A stretch of 46,586 nucleotides of DNA from Lingula anatina (Eukaryota; Brachiopoda; Lingulata; Lingulida; Lingulidae), in NCBI RefSeq assembly GCF_001039355.2, contig NW_019775147.1, positions 113,552 to 160,137 on the forward strand, given 5' to 3'. A program made the position numbers and the translations under genes. Shown piece after piece: positions 1 through 12,500 of this stretch. Numbering within the stretch: position 1 is the first letter of the stretch; each line of letters starts with the position of its first letter. The notes under the pieces were generated by a model. It made no database searches. It worked only from the letters and a program-made list of their open reading frames with translations, and was not told where the DNA came from.

Positions 1-2778
1 GTCCTGCAACAGTCCAGAGCCAACAGAGTTTCCCCATGAATATTCATATCATATCCTTACACTAAGCACTTAAATCTAGATATATCTAGACACCATAGGG
101 AAGAAATAAGAAATTTCAACAAGCCAAGAGCTGCTTTGCTGTTATCATTCAAGGGCATTGACCACTGGGCATCCTTAACAACCAAGAACTGCCAGAACTC
201 TTGGCAGAGACGGTCAGATAGATTGCCAGCCTCTGGCCCCTGAAGATATACCATGGCAAGTGGACCTCATGGCGATACCGGTATCTCATTAATACTGCAA
301 CAAGTTTAGGGAAAACAAACAGCACTTGGCCGCCACTGGGGGGTTTCGAGTTAGAACCCAGGAGCCCAGTGGGTCATTAAAGGGTTCAGTTACATATGTG
401 ATACCTACATGAGCTGCCACATTTAAGAGGTTGTTAAGTGTGGTTACTGGAGAAGATCTGCTGGTACCGACTTCTTTTATGCGGCTTTAAGGATTCTTCC
501 GGGAGATTCCAAAATATGGCGGTGCCATCTTGTTGTTCAGTTTCTTCTCTTGATGCTTCTTTTAAAAGGTTTTCAAATGTCTTGAAGAAAAGCTACCAGT
601 ACAGTATTTTTTATCTTTGAATCTTTAAAAATATTGCTTGGGGGGGGGGGGCGAACTACCAATGTTGTGTTTATACTGCTTGACATTTCTGTCAGGAAGA
701 TTAGGGAGAAGCTAGATGATCTTGCGCTTTAAGAAATATGTGATTATTTGTGCCTTGAATACAATACTGGATGGGCTTACTAGTATGTATGTGGTATTTT
801 GAAGTAAGGCTGACAGCATTTTCTTATTAAGTTGTGCTAGGTAACTAAGGATTTTCAGAAGCTTTCATGGATAAGATGTGAATTGGGCTGATATGAGGAC
901 ACCGGTCTGAGCGCTGTTTTCTCTGCAAAGTCACAATGGATTTCTAAAAGCAGCTGGGCTCTCAGAGCTCACACTTTTGTAATCTTTCCTCAGTTTGAGT
1001 GCCTTAGATTGTGTTAGAGCAGCAGCGGTTTTCTATCAAGTGTTGTGAAACCGACTTTGGTTACACGACTTCAAGTAGTCTGTTGTTCTGCAGGTTTGAT
1101 TATAAATATGGATCATTCTGCACCTGCATTGAAAAAGGGAATTAAGTACATAGATATCAGATCCAAGTGCCTGTTGTTTCGCTCAGGTTGTGTCAACAGA
1201 ACACCAGGGAGAAAGGTGAAGGGGATCTGATGAGAGCAAGCTATGAATACACTGGCTCTTTTCAAGACTGGGCAAAATATAGATCAGCTCCGAATTGGGA
1301 TATAAGAGGTTCATTGTGATCTCACGGCATAGGGCAGTTGATAGGATTTCATCACCATGAGGATAACACACACTATGACATATTGCTTGTCTCAGTTGAT
1401 TGTTTGATTGATTGCAATCAGCTTTTGTTTAATAGCTTCGCCATGAGCTGTGAACCTATTGTGATAAGCATTATGTACTAATTCGAGTACCGAATGACTT
1501 CGAGATTGCATTTTTGAGCCAAAATATATCGGGGCGGAAAATGCATCGTAATCTAACCGACATCACAAAGGACAAATAGATTACGCATTTACACAGATTG
1601 TACACTCCTGCTATTCAGAGTGAATGTAAAGCAATCTGGTCAGCCGGTGATGTCAGTGGAACTATTTTTATTCCAAGCAAGTCCGGTTATGAGCACAAAT
1701 TGAATCCCGTCAGGTGTGAATGGAGCTCTTAGCTCACACAATCACTGTTGTGTTAAACTCTGCGGTTAACTGGTACTTGCGAGCACGCATCAGATGACTG
1801 TAATTGACTGCAAATTGATGTCCTGTCAATAGCAGCAGCAGCAGCACAGTGGCACTTGTTCATAGTACTAGGGCGAGTTTCCAGTCAAGATGGGTTGACG
1901 TAACTTGATCTGGCCCTTCCCTATATTCTGTGCGACTATCTTTGGCTCATCTGGAATCTAGGCCAAACCTTTTATCTCTCAGTTGTCACAGCCAAGACAA
2001 TTTTTGATTGAGGTAAGTCGTATTGTTAGATGTTCCTCCCACATTGAGCTCATGTTATTAAGAGGACTTGCTGAGGTGAGATGCACTAAGTGACACCAGC
2101 CTATCTCCACTGGAAACTCGCCATTGTGTACCTTGATTTGCACTTTCTTGGCTGTAGCACAGGATAGATGATTGTTTAGTCTGTTAAGAGGAGTTCTAAT
2201 GAGGCTTTTGGGTATACTTTGATTTGCATTACCTGGATTGCATTCAGCCCATCCTAAGCTTATTGTATGCGAAAAAGAGATATTATGTAGATTTAATGAG
2301 AAATTGATCCTAAAGGATTGCTTGTTTTTATTAGGCTCTTCTTTGGAGTTTATTATCACACCGTTCTGTGGATAGCAGATATAGTCAGGACTCTGATGAA
2401 CACGTAGCTGACAGGTTATCAGTGTTGTTTTAGTTTGTCAGATTTGATTACTATATTTTCTTCAGTTGGAATTTTTTTTTTTGTGGGGGGGGGAGGGTGA
2501 TCATTTGTAAGATTAATCTAGTTAGTTTGAATGTGAAAATTTTGTTTTTGAAATGCCTGTTTTGTTTTATGAAAAGTAAAGATTAGTTCACTTTGATGCT
2601 GTGGAGGTTAATCGGTGATTGGTCTGTTCCTCTTCATTGTTCTTTTGAAATTCCTTTATCCTTGATCCTCTTCTGGATAGAGATTCTTTATTCTTATTTT
2701 AAACATATTTTGTACTAATTATGCACCAAATCTATTTTTTTTACTGTAAATTTTTCATCATTGTAACATGGCTTACAG
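1..2778. other. 5' flank or intron with no assignable gene
   Basis: No convincing coding exon is visible here on either strand. The reading frames present are short and lack protein-like composition. There is a G run near 641-650 and a short CAG run near 1831-1845. One possible micro-exon on the plus strand (1983-2012, 30 nt) has a good acceptor (TCTCTCAG) and a strong donor (GAG|GTAAGT) and would keep phase 0, but nothing else supports it. Because the first secure polycystin exon begins in mid-protein, this stretch is most likely intron of that gene. Confidence 0.4.
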
Positions 2779-5285
2779 GTTGGAATCTGGGTTTACAGAA
2801 AATACAGCTATCTCAACCTGATTACCAGGTATTTGACATTAGTGTAAGATAAAAACTATATTTAAGATTTTGCATTTTAGGTTGCCCTTAATGACCGTTC
2901 AATAGGAGAAGAGCCTATCAACGAAGATACCGATTTTGCTTCCCATCATGCAGCGCTATACGACTCCAGGAGTGTGCCAACATTACAGGTGCCAGGAGCA
3001 AAGTTTGTGCTGCCATCTACACTTCCTGCAGTTGTTGCCAAGCAACAGGCAGCCTCTGCAGCCAATGGGTGTGTCCAGGTTGTCATGGTTACATACAAAG
3101 GGAACCCTTTTATTGGACAGGAGGTGAGATAATTAATTCAGTTGTTATTTTTAGATAAAATTGTTAAATGAAGAAATACACTATAGAATACATAAAAATC
3201 TGTTATGATATTGCAGTGATTAGTGTAATTTTAAAGAACTAAATTGGGAATGAAGTTGTGTCTCTTGGTACAAAATTATTTTAAATGAACAAAAATTCTT
3301 AATGATCATCTTTGTATTAATTATGTAATAGGTGCAGTCCCGAGTGGCCTCCCTGAAACTGTTTGACTGCCTATCAAACCCGATTGTGGTACAGAACCTC
3401 ACCGATGAAAGCTTGATTAGAATGGAACTCCAAAATACTCCTGACCAGGTAGGTGCATTGTGGGATTAAAAATACTGCGTTATGGGATAGTGGGAGTGTT
3501 GTCTGCAGTGTTCAAGGTGGTCTCTCTTTTGAGTTTACATCCATAAAGTTTTTAAAAAAACTGAAGTGAAATTGAAATTGTTTTATCCCAGGAAAAAAAA
3601 TAAGATAAAAAATACACCAAATTGGCAGAATAGATTTCAAAAATTTAATACGTTGTGACTAGAATTTCTCTTACCCAAGGAAAGAAATGTTTCTTTCTAA
3701 AAGTACTTTAGTGAGAGAACGAAATGTATCAAGTAATGATTCAGGGGCAATGAAAAAATAGGACATTAGCTTCTTAATGGAAATAGCCCTTTAATGGAAA
3801 AGAAGCATGAAACCTGCATGGCAAGTGATTTCATAGTACATTTAGAATGACATGTGTACCATTCACACAATTTCGTCTTACACATTATCGATCTTTTTTC
3901 CCGTCCATTGATGAGGCCCCATTTTTGACAGCTGCGGATTCCTCCAATTATGGCACCAGGGATAATGAGTCATTAATTAAACGCGGCAATCAAAAAACCC
4001 CTCCGTCACATAATCAAGTCTTCTTCCTACTTCTTAATTAATTGAGTCCTCAATGTTTGAAGTGTGTCCTGGCGTAAATTGCAAATTGGTTTATCAGATT
4101 AGTCTCCTGTCATTTAGACAAATCTCATGTGAGTCATGCCGTGCCAAGAAATGCTTACCAGGCCCGTAGCCAGGGGGGGGGGGGTTCGGAGGGTTCTAAA
4201 GAACCGCCCTTTTTGCTGGGAAAAGGTCCTCTTTGGATAAAATTTGATCTAGGTACATGAAGGTTTTATGTTAAAAGGTCCACTTTTTCAGAAAATGACC
4301 CCCCCCCCCAATTTAAAATTGATGGCTAGGGGCCTTCTTACTCTGAAGACGATGTTAGTTTTGATCCATGAAATCCAAACAAGAGCATGTACCATGGCAA
4401 CAGTTTTATACTATAAATGATTGTAGATTCATGATATCCATAAGGGGGGAGAGGTTAAAATATTTATTTATTTATTTATTTATTTGTTTGTTTGTTTGTT
4501 TGTTTGTTTGTTTTTCACAAAATTCGCTAAAAATCAAGGATATCAAGAAAGTGAAGGGGCACAAATAGATCATTAAATAAACAAATAAATGAATTTTAAA
4601 GAAATAACAAAAAAATAAATAAATATGATAAAATCCCAGGGTCAGCTCAGATCAATAAAAGCTCAATACTAATTTATCTATTTTGGTGACAAAGATGAGT
4701 TGCATGCGTCACTGGAGATATGAAGACAAACTGGATTACAGCCAGTTATGTACAGGAAATTGCTCTCTGATAAAACACTTGGACCACTGATGAAGTCTTC
4801 TATATGTTAACATTTGAAAGTTTTTTTTTTTTTTTTTTTTTTTTTGCCTCTAATATACTGGAGGGCTGGGGGCTCGGAATAGTTCTACATTGTTTCCGTT
4901 GTATAGATTACATTGATAAATAATGAAAGCAGATATTTTAGAAGTTCAGTGCTTTAGTCTATTTTTTTTCTGTATATACAGCTATTATTGAATTGTTATG
5001 TATATTAGACTACTATTGGCAGGTTTAAGTGCACTACTCCATCCTTATAGCTTTTCTACAATGGATTTATATGAATTCAGCAATTACTGATGTGTGAAAC
5101 TTGTTTTTAATTATAGAATGCTGTCCCACAGCAGTATCAGCTGAAGAAAGAAAACATGAATATCCACAAATTTAATGTGACTGTGGAGAACCTCAGACAG
5201 TCCCTGCAGGTGGAGCTAGAGTTTCTGAAACAAGCACAGGGCAGGTCTTTCCCCATTGCTCTGCTTATAAGGTAAGAAACTAGAG

Positions 5286-5355
<70 letters not shown>

Positions 5356-7994
5356 GAGAGAGAGAAAATTATTACTGAGGCAGGGAAATTTGTTCTTTGT
5401 ATTCATTTTATGTCTGCTTATTACTGCATTATTTTCTCCCAAATTCTTCGGGGAAAACGGGGTTACATGGGTACATATAAATACAATTTTGAAACAAGCA
5501 ATGGATTTTTTTCTTGTGGTGTACTACGACCTTGGAAGGAAGACCTTAAAGGTACATCAGTTTTATAACTGTTGTCATCAGAACAAAGTCGCTGGAATTT
5601 TAGCAGTGACATGAAGTGCTGATTGGTGGCCACAGGGGACAGATTTATGGCCGAAAATTTGAAAACTAGGCTTGTGTACTGTTTGATTCTGCAACAAGTC
5701 AAGGGGAGTTGGTTTTTACTAACCATAAATGGCTCAAAGGTACATTTTTATGGCTCTGAAAAAATTTTTTTAATGGAAGTGGAGGCCTGCAGCCAATAAA
5801 GAGAAACTCGTCTGCCTGACGTGCCTGAAATTTTGACTCAAGCCTGATAGTAAGGTGAGCAAAGTTTCAGGTGTGTCAGTCTGACGGTCTGACAACTGTG
5901 TGGGATTATCTCTTACATGGTATGAACAGAGTAATTTTACAGAGGGGTGCAAAGCAGCCAGTGTTTTTTTAAACTGATAACTCCCCAGACCAGGCAATTA
6001 ACAGTGGTATAAGATATTAGGTGTGAGCCTCACGTGATGCTGGATAGAAGAGGTGTTGAAATATAATTATAGGATTACACTGTTTGGATAAACCAAGATA
6101 TCAGAACATGTAGTATACAGTGCAACAGAAATGCTCCAGTTAAATCCCTTATCAGTTGGAATCTACCAGAGAAAAGAAAGCTGTGGAAGAAGACAGGGAT
6201 GAGGTAAAAGATACAACCTTGATGGAAGCCCGTCTGAAATTTGTGCTCAGGCCTGTTTCTATGACTAGGTGAGCAAAGTTTCAGGTGTGTTGCCGTCTGA
6301 GGGAGAGCAGCAGCTGTCTAAACAAGACATTTTTAGAAGGCTGACCAATAGATGTCCCTAGTAAACAAGACAAGCTCTGATCAGATGCTGAATGTTCCCT
6401 ACGAAAAAGCCACAAGTTTAGACAATGGAAGTTAGACTAAAATGCATTATCGCATTACCAGATGATGGAACATATTCAAACAATATCTCCCAAATAAATT
6501 AAATAGATAAAAAGTTGTATTCTGTGGATTTTTGGAGGCTCCCATTCATGTTTTCACTCTATTATTTCAGTTTTGACCAGCCACCATCTCCCACCCACCA
6601 CTGGCTGAAGAAAGAATACCACCATCTTGACAGCAGCTTGAAGATTTACATTCCAGCAGGAAGGTTAAACCGTAAGTATCAGTGCCCAATTTTTGTTGTC
6701 TTTTTATTGTTTTATTTCTTTATTCAACTTTATTTATTGAGGGTGTAAAATTTATCTTTCCTATGGTCCTCATGTGGTTAGTAAAAAAAAACATGTTAAC
6801 GTAGGAATGTCATTAAAAAATATATGGGTCAATTCAGGCTGATATTCTTCAAAATTTATTTCAAAAGCTGATCGTCCATTTTGGAATTGCCTTACGAGAA
6901 AATTAAGTGTGGCAGTTTCGTCTGTTTGATTGCAACTTTGGACACTGTACCATAACACATTCAATTTGTGACAGGGTGGAAGAATGCGAAGAAATTTACT
7001 TTTTATGAAGGAATAAAATATAATTTGTTATCCGAAAATAACGAACACGATTTTATTTGCATCCTCAGAGACAAGCACTTACTACCTGGGTGTTGTTGAC
7101 GCCAGTTTTGATGCCGGCCGTCCTCGCAATGGAGAAATTCGCGAACGAGGCTACGCGCTGCGGATGTGGTGGGGAGACTGTGTGTACTGGAATGAACAGA
7201 TCCCAGCTTGGTCTAGTGAAGGGTGTTATCATGAAGAATCATCAACATATGCTACGACACATTGCAGGTATGTTGTTATTTATATTATGCACCTCAGGCC
7301 CGTAGCCAGGGGGGGGGGGGGGGGGTTCGAAAGTACCGCCCCTTTTGCTGGAAAGAGGTCCACTCTGGGTAAAATTTGATCTAGGTAAATGAAGTTTTTA
7401 TGGGAAAAGGTCCACTTTTTCAGAAAAAGACCCCCCCCCCCTTTTGAAATTGCTGGTTACGGGCCTGCACCTGAATGAATGTTTCACATAGGGTCCTATA
7501 GTAGTACGTTCTATTGAAAATTGACTCAAAATTCTGCAAGGTCCTATAGAATCTTATTGTGTTTTGTAGTCAAGATGAAGCTACACATTTGTCTAAGGCC
7601 TTCGGTGTTCATACAATTCTCAGTAGATTTTAGAATGTATTATTTTTAAGTTTGAATTAAAATTATGTTATTAAAGCATAACAAAATAATTATTTTCAGT
7701 ACCAAGAGTGTTATTGGTTTTATTCTCCTTTCCCTAAAACCGTTATCAAGACATACTCTAAAAGAGATATAAGTATATGTTCAGCGTTTATATATACCAC
7801 TGTTCCATTCCAGTTGTAACCATCTGACGTCATTTGCTGGTCACTTCTCCCCAGTGTCCAGTGATCTCACTGTGGTCAAAGTGGACACATTCTTTGTGTG
7901 AGTAACATTACATTGTCTGTAGATTTTGTTTTAAATACTGCCTGGCTGATTTTGAAGTGGAAAAGCAGATCGGTGTGATTTGGGTAAAGGAACC

Positions 7995-8045
<51 letters not shown>

Positions 8046-9541
8046 TGGCACATAAAATGAATAAAAACTTTCAGAATAATTTTTCCCAAAAAAATAATTG
8101 GAAACTTTAGAGTTTTGCATTGATAATTTTATAACGATTAATCAATTGTACTTGAACAGATTTTCATCCTTATTTTCTCTTCCTCTTTCAGAGAGAGTCC
8201 AAACTATGTACCACCGATGTTCGTTGGCTGTGTGGTTATCATCTACATTATGTTGCTCATCCTCTGCTGTCGATTTGACACTGGCTGTGAGAGAAGAGAA
8301 GTCATCTGCCTGGAGGACAACTCTCCTACTGACAAACAACGCTACGAAATCATGATTGAAACTGGGAGTTTGAAAGGTGCTGGAACAACAGCCAAGGTAA
8401 TTGAAAATGATTTAGAAATGATTGCAGGTGGTGAAATTGATATTGTTAATGAAATGTGCACAAAGTATAGTAGAATTTTGTGAAAAGAGCAAAAACTGAT
8501 CATTTGGTTTGAATAATCTCAGTAAAGAAAACAAGTTTTTTCTGTTTATTTCTGACCCAGTCACTTTCCTTGGGATATAATATAATCCTGGGATTCCCAG
8601 ATTTAAGGGGATTTAGACAAATTCCATGTAGAATAAAGGAAACTGAGACACATTCCTTGTTGAAAAAACATTTTAGTCCTATAACAACCTTTCTTATGTG
8701 ACCAGGTTAGCATCATCCTCCATGGCATGGAAGGCATCTCAGAGACCAGGGAACTGGTCTGTCAGGGCAAGAAGGAGATGTTCAAGCCCAATTCCCGCCA
8801 CACGTTCCTGGCGACACTCCCTGAGGGGCTGGGTAAACTGTGGAAGGTACAGCTGTGGCATAACAACGCCGGGCGGTCTCCCAGCTGGTATCTCAGCACA
8901 GTCATTGTGAAGGATCTCAACACAGGTATGGATTGGTGACAAGGATTTTATTTTAGGAATTCTGCATTAGATATTGGATTTTTTTTTTTTTTTTTTTTTT
9001 TTTATGATTAAACTGTTCATGACATGTTTTGTTGTTTATAGGAACAGATATGAATTTCAACAGTAATGTGAACATTGGAGCTGTATTATGTTTTCTGTGA
9101 AATATTTCTCAGCATTAATAAAAATGAAAAATTTTAATCCCTGTTTTAATCCCTGGAAGGCTTTGTTTGAGTGTAACCTAACATAATGTTGAATACTTAT
9201 AAATTTTACAATTGATTATATTTTTTGTTGCTCCCCTCCTTTGCAGGTCAGAAGTACTATTTCATTTGTGAAAGGTGGTTTGCTGTTGAAGAAGATGATG
9301 GCAGAATTGAGCGCGAGATTCCTGCATTGGAAGGAAAGCCAGGTTTTCAGAGGGTAAGAATCTTTTTTTGTTTGTTGTGCATTCTCCCCATGTTTTAAAA
9401 GCCAATCTGATAGTTGTTTTAAGTCTAAGGCCAAAGATGGTTTATAAATATGGCTTTCTTTTTATCATGTTATGTGTAGCTGAAATTTAGTGGCTTTAAA
9501 TGATAAGAACAATAATAATGAAATTACCTGTGGAAAAAAGA

Positions 9542-9592
<51 letters not shown>

Positions 9593-12500
9593 TGAAAACT
9601 TAAGCTTGAATAATAATGAAAATTATAGCATTTAATAATGCTGATTATAAGTTTAAAACTAAAGTTGATATTTAAAATCATGGTAACACTTACAAATAGA
9701 AGTGCATGTTAGGAGTATTTCAGTTAAGTGCCTTTGTGTATCTTGTATTGTGTGCTTATTTAATTCTAATGTAAAAGCCAAAATAAAATATAGAAATAAA
9801 ATAAAATCATATTCACAGGTGTTCTGGACCAAGGGCTGGCAGTATTTCTGTGACTACCACATCTGGAGCTCCATCATCACGCGGCCCGCGTACAGTCGTT
9901 TCAGTCGCGCAGAGCGCCTGACATGCTGTTTCACCATGCTGATGGCCTACATGTGCCTGGACTGCTTGTGGTTCCATTGGAAAGAACCGCATTTAGAGGT
10001 AGGAAGCGGTACCATGGGGAATAAAAAAGATATGGACGCCAGTGTAATTTATCCAGTCTTAACATTTAATGAACAATTTTTTTTAACCTGTACTGCTTTG
10101 CAGATTTGTTTTGTATAAAATAAATAGAGGTATGAAGAAAATAAAAAATTAGAAAACATCCCAATGAATTGACCAATAATAAATTGAATGCATTGCATAA
10201 TACTTTGAGTATAATATATGATGTAAGTATTATTGATGATAACCTGCTATTTTTAAAGTATCGAGGAGAGTTTGGCCTTCTGGACTTATCTTGGAAAGCC
10301 ATTGCTGTTGGCGCCATCTGCAGTGCAATTGTGGGACCACTGTATGTCCTCCTGGCCTTCTTGTACAGAAGAAGTGAGGTAAGAAGACATCAGTATATGG
10401 AAACATCCCTAGTATGAAAAATAAATTTTTTTCATAAATCGGTTGTAATTTTCAGTTCATTTCAAGTTTCCTTCTGTTATGTATTTCATATTTTAGTCAT
10501 GTACAAGAAATATTTGAAAGATTTTGTGTACATTTAAAAACAATCATGTTTTCTGTTTCAGCTGAAGAAATCCAAACATTCAACAGAAGAGAGATACAAA
10601 AGCCTAGTGAAAAATGACGACGAGCAGTCAGAGAGAAGCTCCGAGACCCCCACTGTCCTTCCCATCATGACTCATTCCTTAATCGACCAATCACTGATCC
10701 ACTGGCAAAGCCTGCAGGAGTGGGCTCAGAAAACATGGGAGAAGCGCTATCAGCAGTCCATGTCCAGCTCTGAGAGTGTCAAGCCAAAGAAAGGTACGGA
10801 GTGTTCAAAGTTGCATTATTTTACATTTTGGTGGGATTGAGGGTTTTTGAGAATTTGGTTTCTTTTCAGTTCATCATTGTGGCAGAGTGGTGTAATTTGT
10901 CATAACATAGTTGTTCTCATTTATTTTTTTCTAAAAGTCTGGATTTTTTAATAATCAGCCAAATATAGGAATGAATGAATAATAATAATAATAATAATTA
11001 TCATCTGTGTGCATTAAAGATGACACTCTTTTACAATTTTTGCAAGAATTTTGAGTTGATGAACAATTTCATAGTGAACAACATCTTTCATAAGGCATTG
11101 CATGTCAATGTAGAACTTCATAAGATTGAATTTTTCTGCAGGTTACGAGACAGAAGCATCCAGTGGATTTGAAGACTGCTTGAGCCAGGACCGCACAGCA
11201 GCTGTTTTGTCTGACACCAGTGACCAAGACACAAGGAGTGACCACTCGGACAACGGTGCCAAGGTCCTTGCGTCAACAGATGTCGTTCTCATCGAGGACC
11301 ACACCAGAGGTCCCCAGAACTGCCTATGTCCACTGTGTTTCAGGTACATCGTGTGGACCCTGTGTTTGGTCATCGCCAGTGGGTGTGGAGCGGTCACTGT
11401 GATGTACGGATTGAACTTCGGACACGTCAAGAGCGTGATGTGGCTTCAGTCGTTTTACTTCAGCCTGATGACCAGTGTGTTCTTCACACAGCCTGTTGTG
11501 GTAGGTATTGGAGGCAGTTGTGCCTTCCTTAGGCCCTTTCCCAACAAAACTATTGTTCTATATAGATCGCATCCAACTCCCCTTGGACTCTCACTGAATG
11601 CAACCAAATTAACGTACAAGCCTTAACTTGTTTCAAACGCACATGGTTTTCTTCTCGATGCCAGGAGGACGCATGTTTATTTGAGTCCCTGTGGTGTTGG
11701 ATCATGATTTGAATAAATTATGTTTGTGAGAAGATGACCAAATGTGTGCCAGATATGTTTTTCTTGATGGATGATGGGTGAACACAAAAACAGACATAAA
11801 CATTTCATCCTTATCTTGAAACTTAATCTTTCAGATCTTATTGGCTGTGCTGATCACAGCTTGCAAATATCGCAACGAGGCGTCCATCCTGAATGTGGAG
11901 GACATAGAATACTGTGAGGATGTGAAACTGGTGGGGGCAGGCAACATGGCCCTGTCATTTGGATGTCGCAATGAGGATGACGAACTGGCCAAGGTAACTT
12001 ATATTGATAGATTAATATATATATTTTAGAAAAAAATTGATTGGTAAATCGTTGCTTAACCAAAATAGCAAAGAGACTTGACAGTTTTAACATAACTGAT
12101 AAAAGTGTAATCCATAGAACATTTTGATGATAGAAAAATTAATAACTGATTTTGCACAGAAATAAGGAGCAAAGATTATAACAAGAAAATTTTGTCACCA
12201 GGGTATTGCAGCTAGGCAACGCTCCCGTTATCTGAGATTTGCACGACCACCGCAAGAGAAAGAACTGATTAAGGCAAGGCGACGCAACATGAAAGAGAAG
12301 AAAGCATATGCCATCCTGTGGGATATTCTGTCATTTGCGTTTGTCTTCCTGCTTCTGATATTCATGGCATTTGGGAAGTTCTCTTCCACTTCTTATCAGT
12401 TGAATAAAGCACTGGAGACAACATTTCTAAGGTACGTTTGCGGCAATACATGATGTCAGATTTGAGAGTTTTGCTTGAGTTTGTGAAATCATTCTCATAG

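Larger units (their letters stand above)
2779..6671 (+). other. Polycystin exons upstream of GPS (GAIN region)
   Basis: Exons 2881-3123, 3332-3448, 5117-5271 and 6571-6671, plus the possible 2779-2828, encode extracellular sequence just before the GPS. Readable pieces include VQVVMVTYKGNPF, typical of the polycystin segment before GAIN, and LLIRSFDQPPSPTHH, which resembles the 'VRFGxxPTxxxHDF' stretch of PKD1-like proteins. The splice phase runs 0, 0, 2, 1. The exon at 5117-5271 is followed after only 15 nt by a long TG/GA repeat. The reading across 5271/6571 restores the family motif, so no extra exon is needed in that intron. Confidence 0.8.

Noticed and set aside
1979-2359. 126-codon open frame on the minus strand
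   Set aside because: No recognisable domain, biased composition and no partner exons. It lies in a probable intron of the polycystin gene.
5137-5614. Frames across the TG/GA repeat
   Set aside because: Low-complexity translations of a microsatellite (alternating CV and RE) and the antisense of a real exon.
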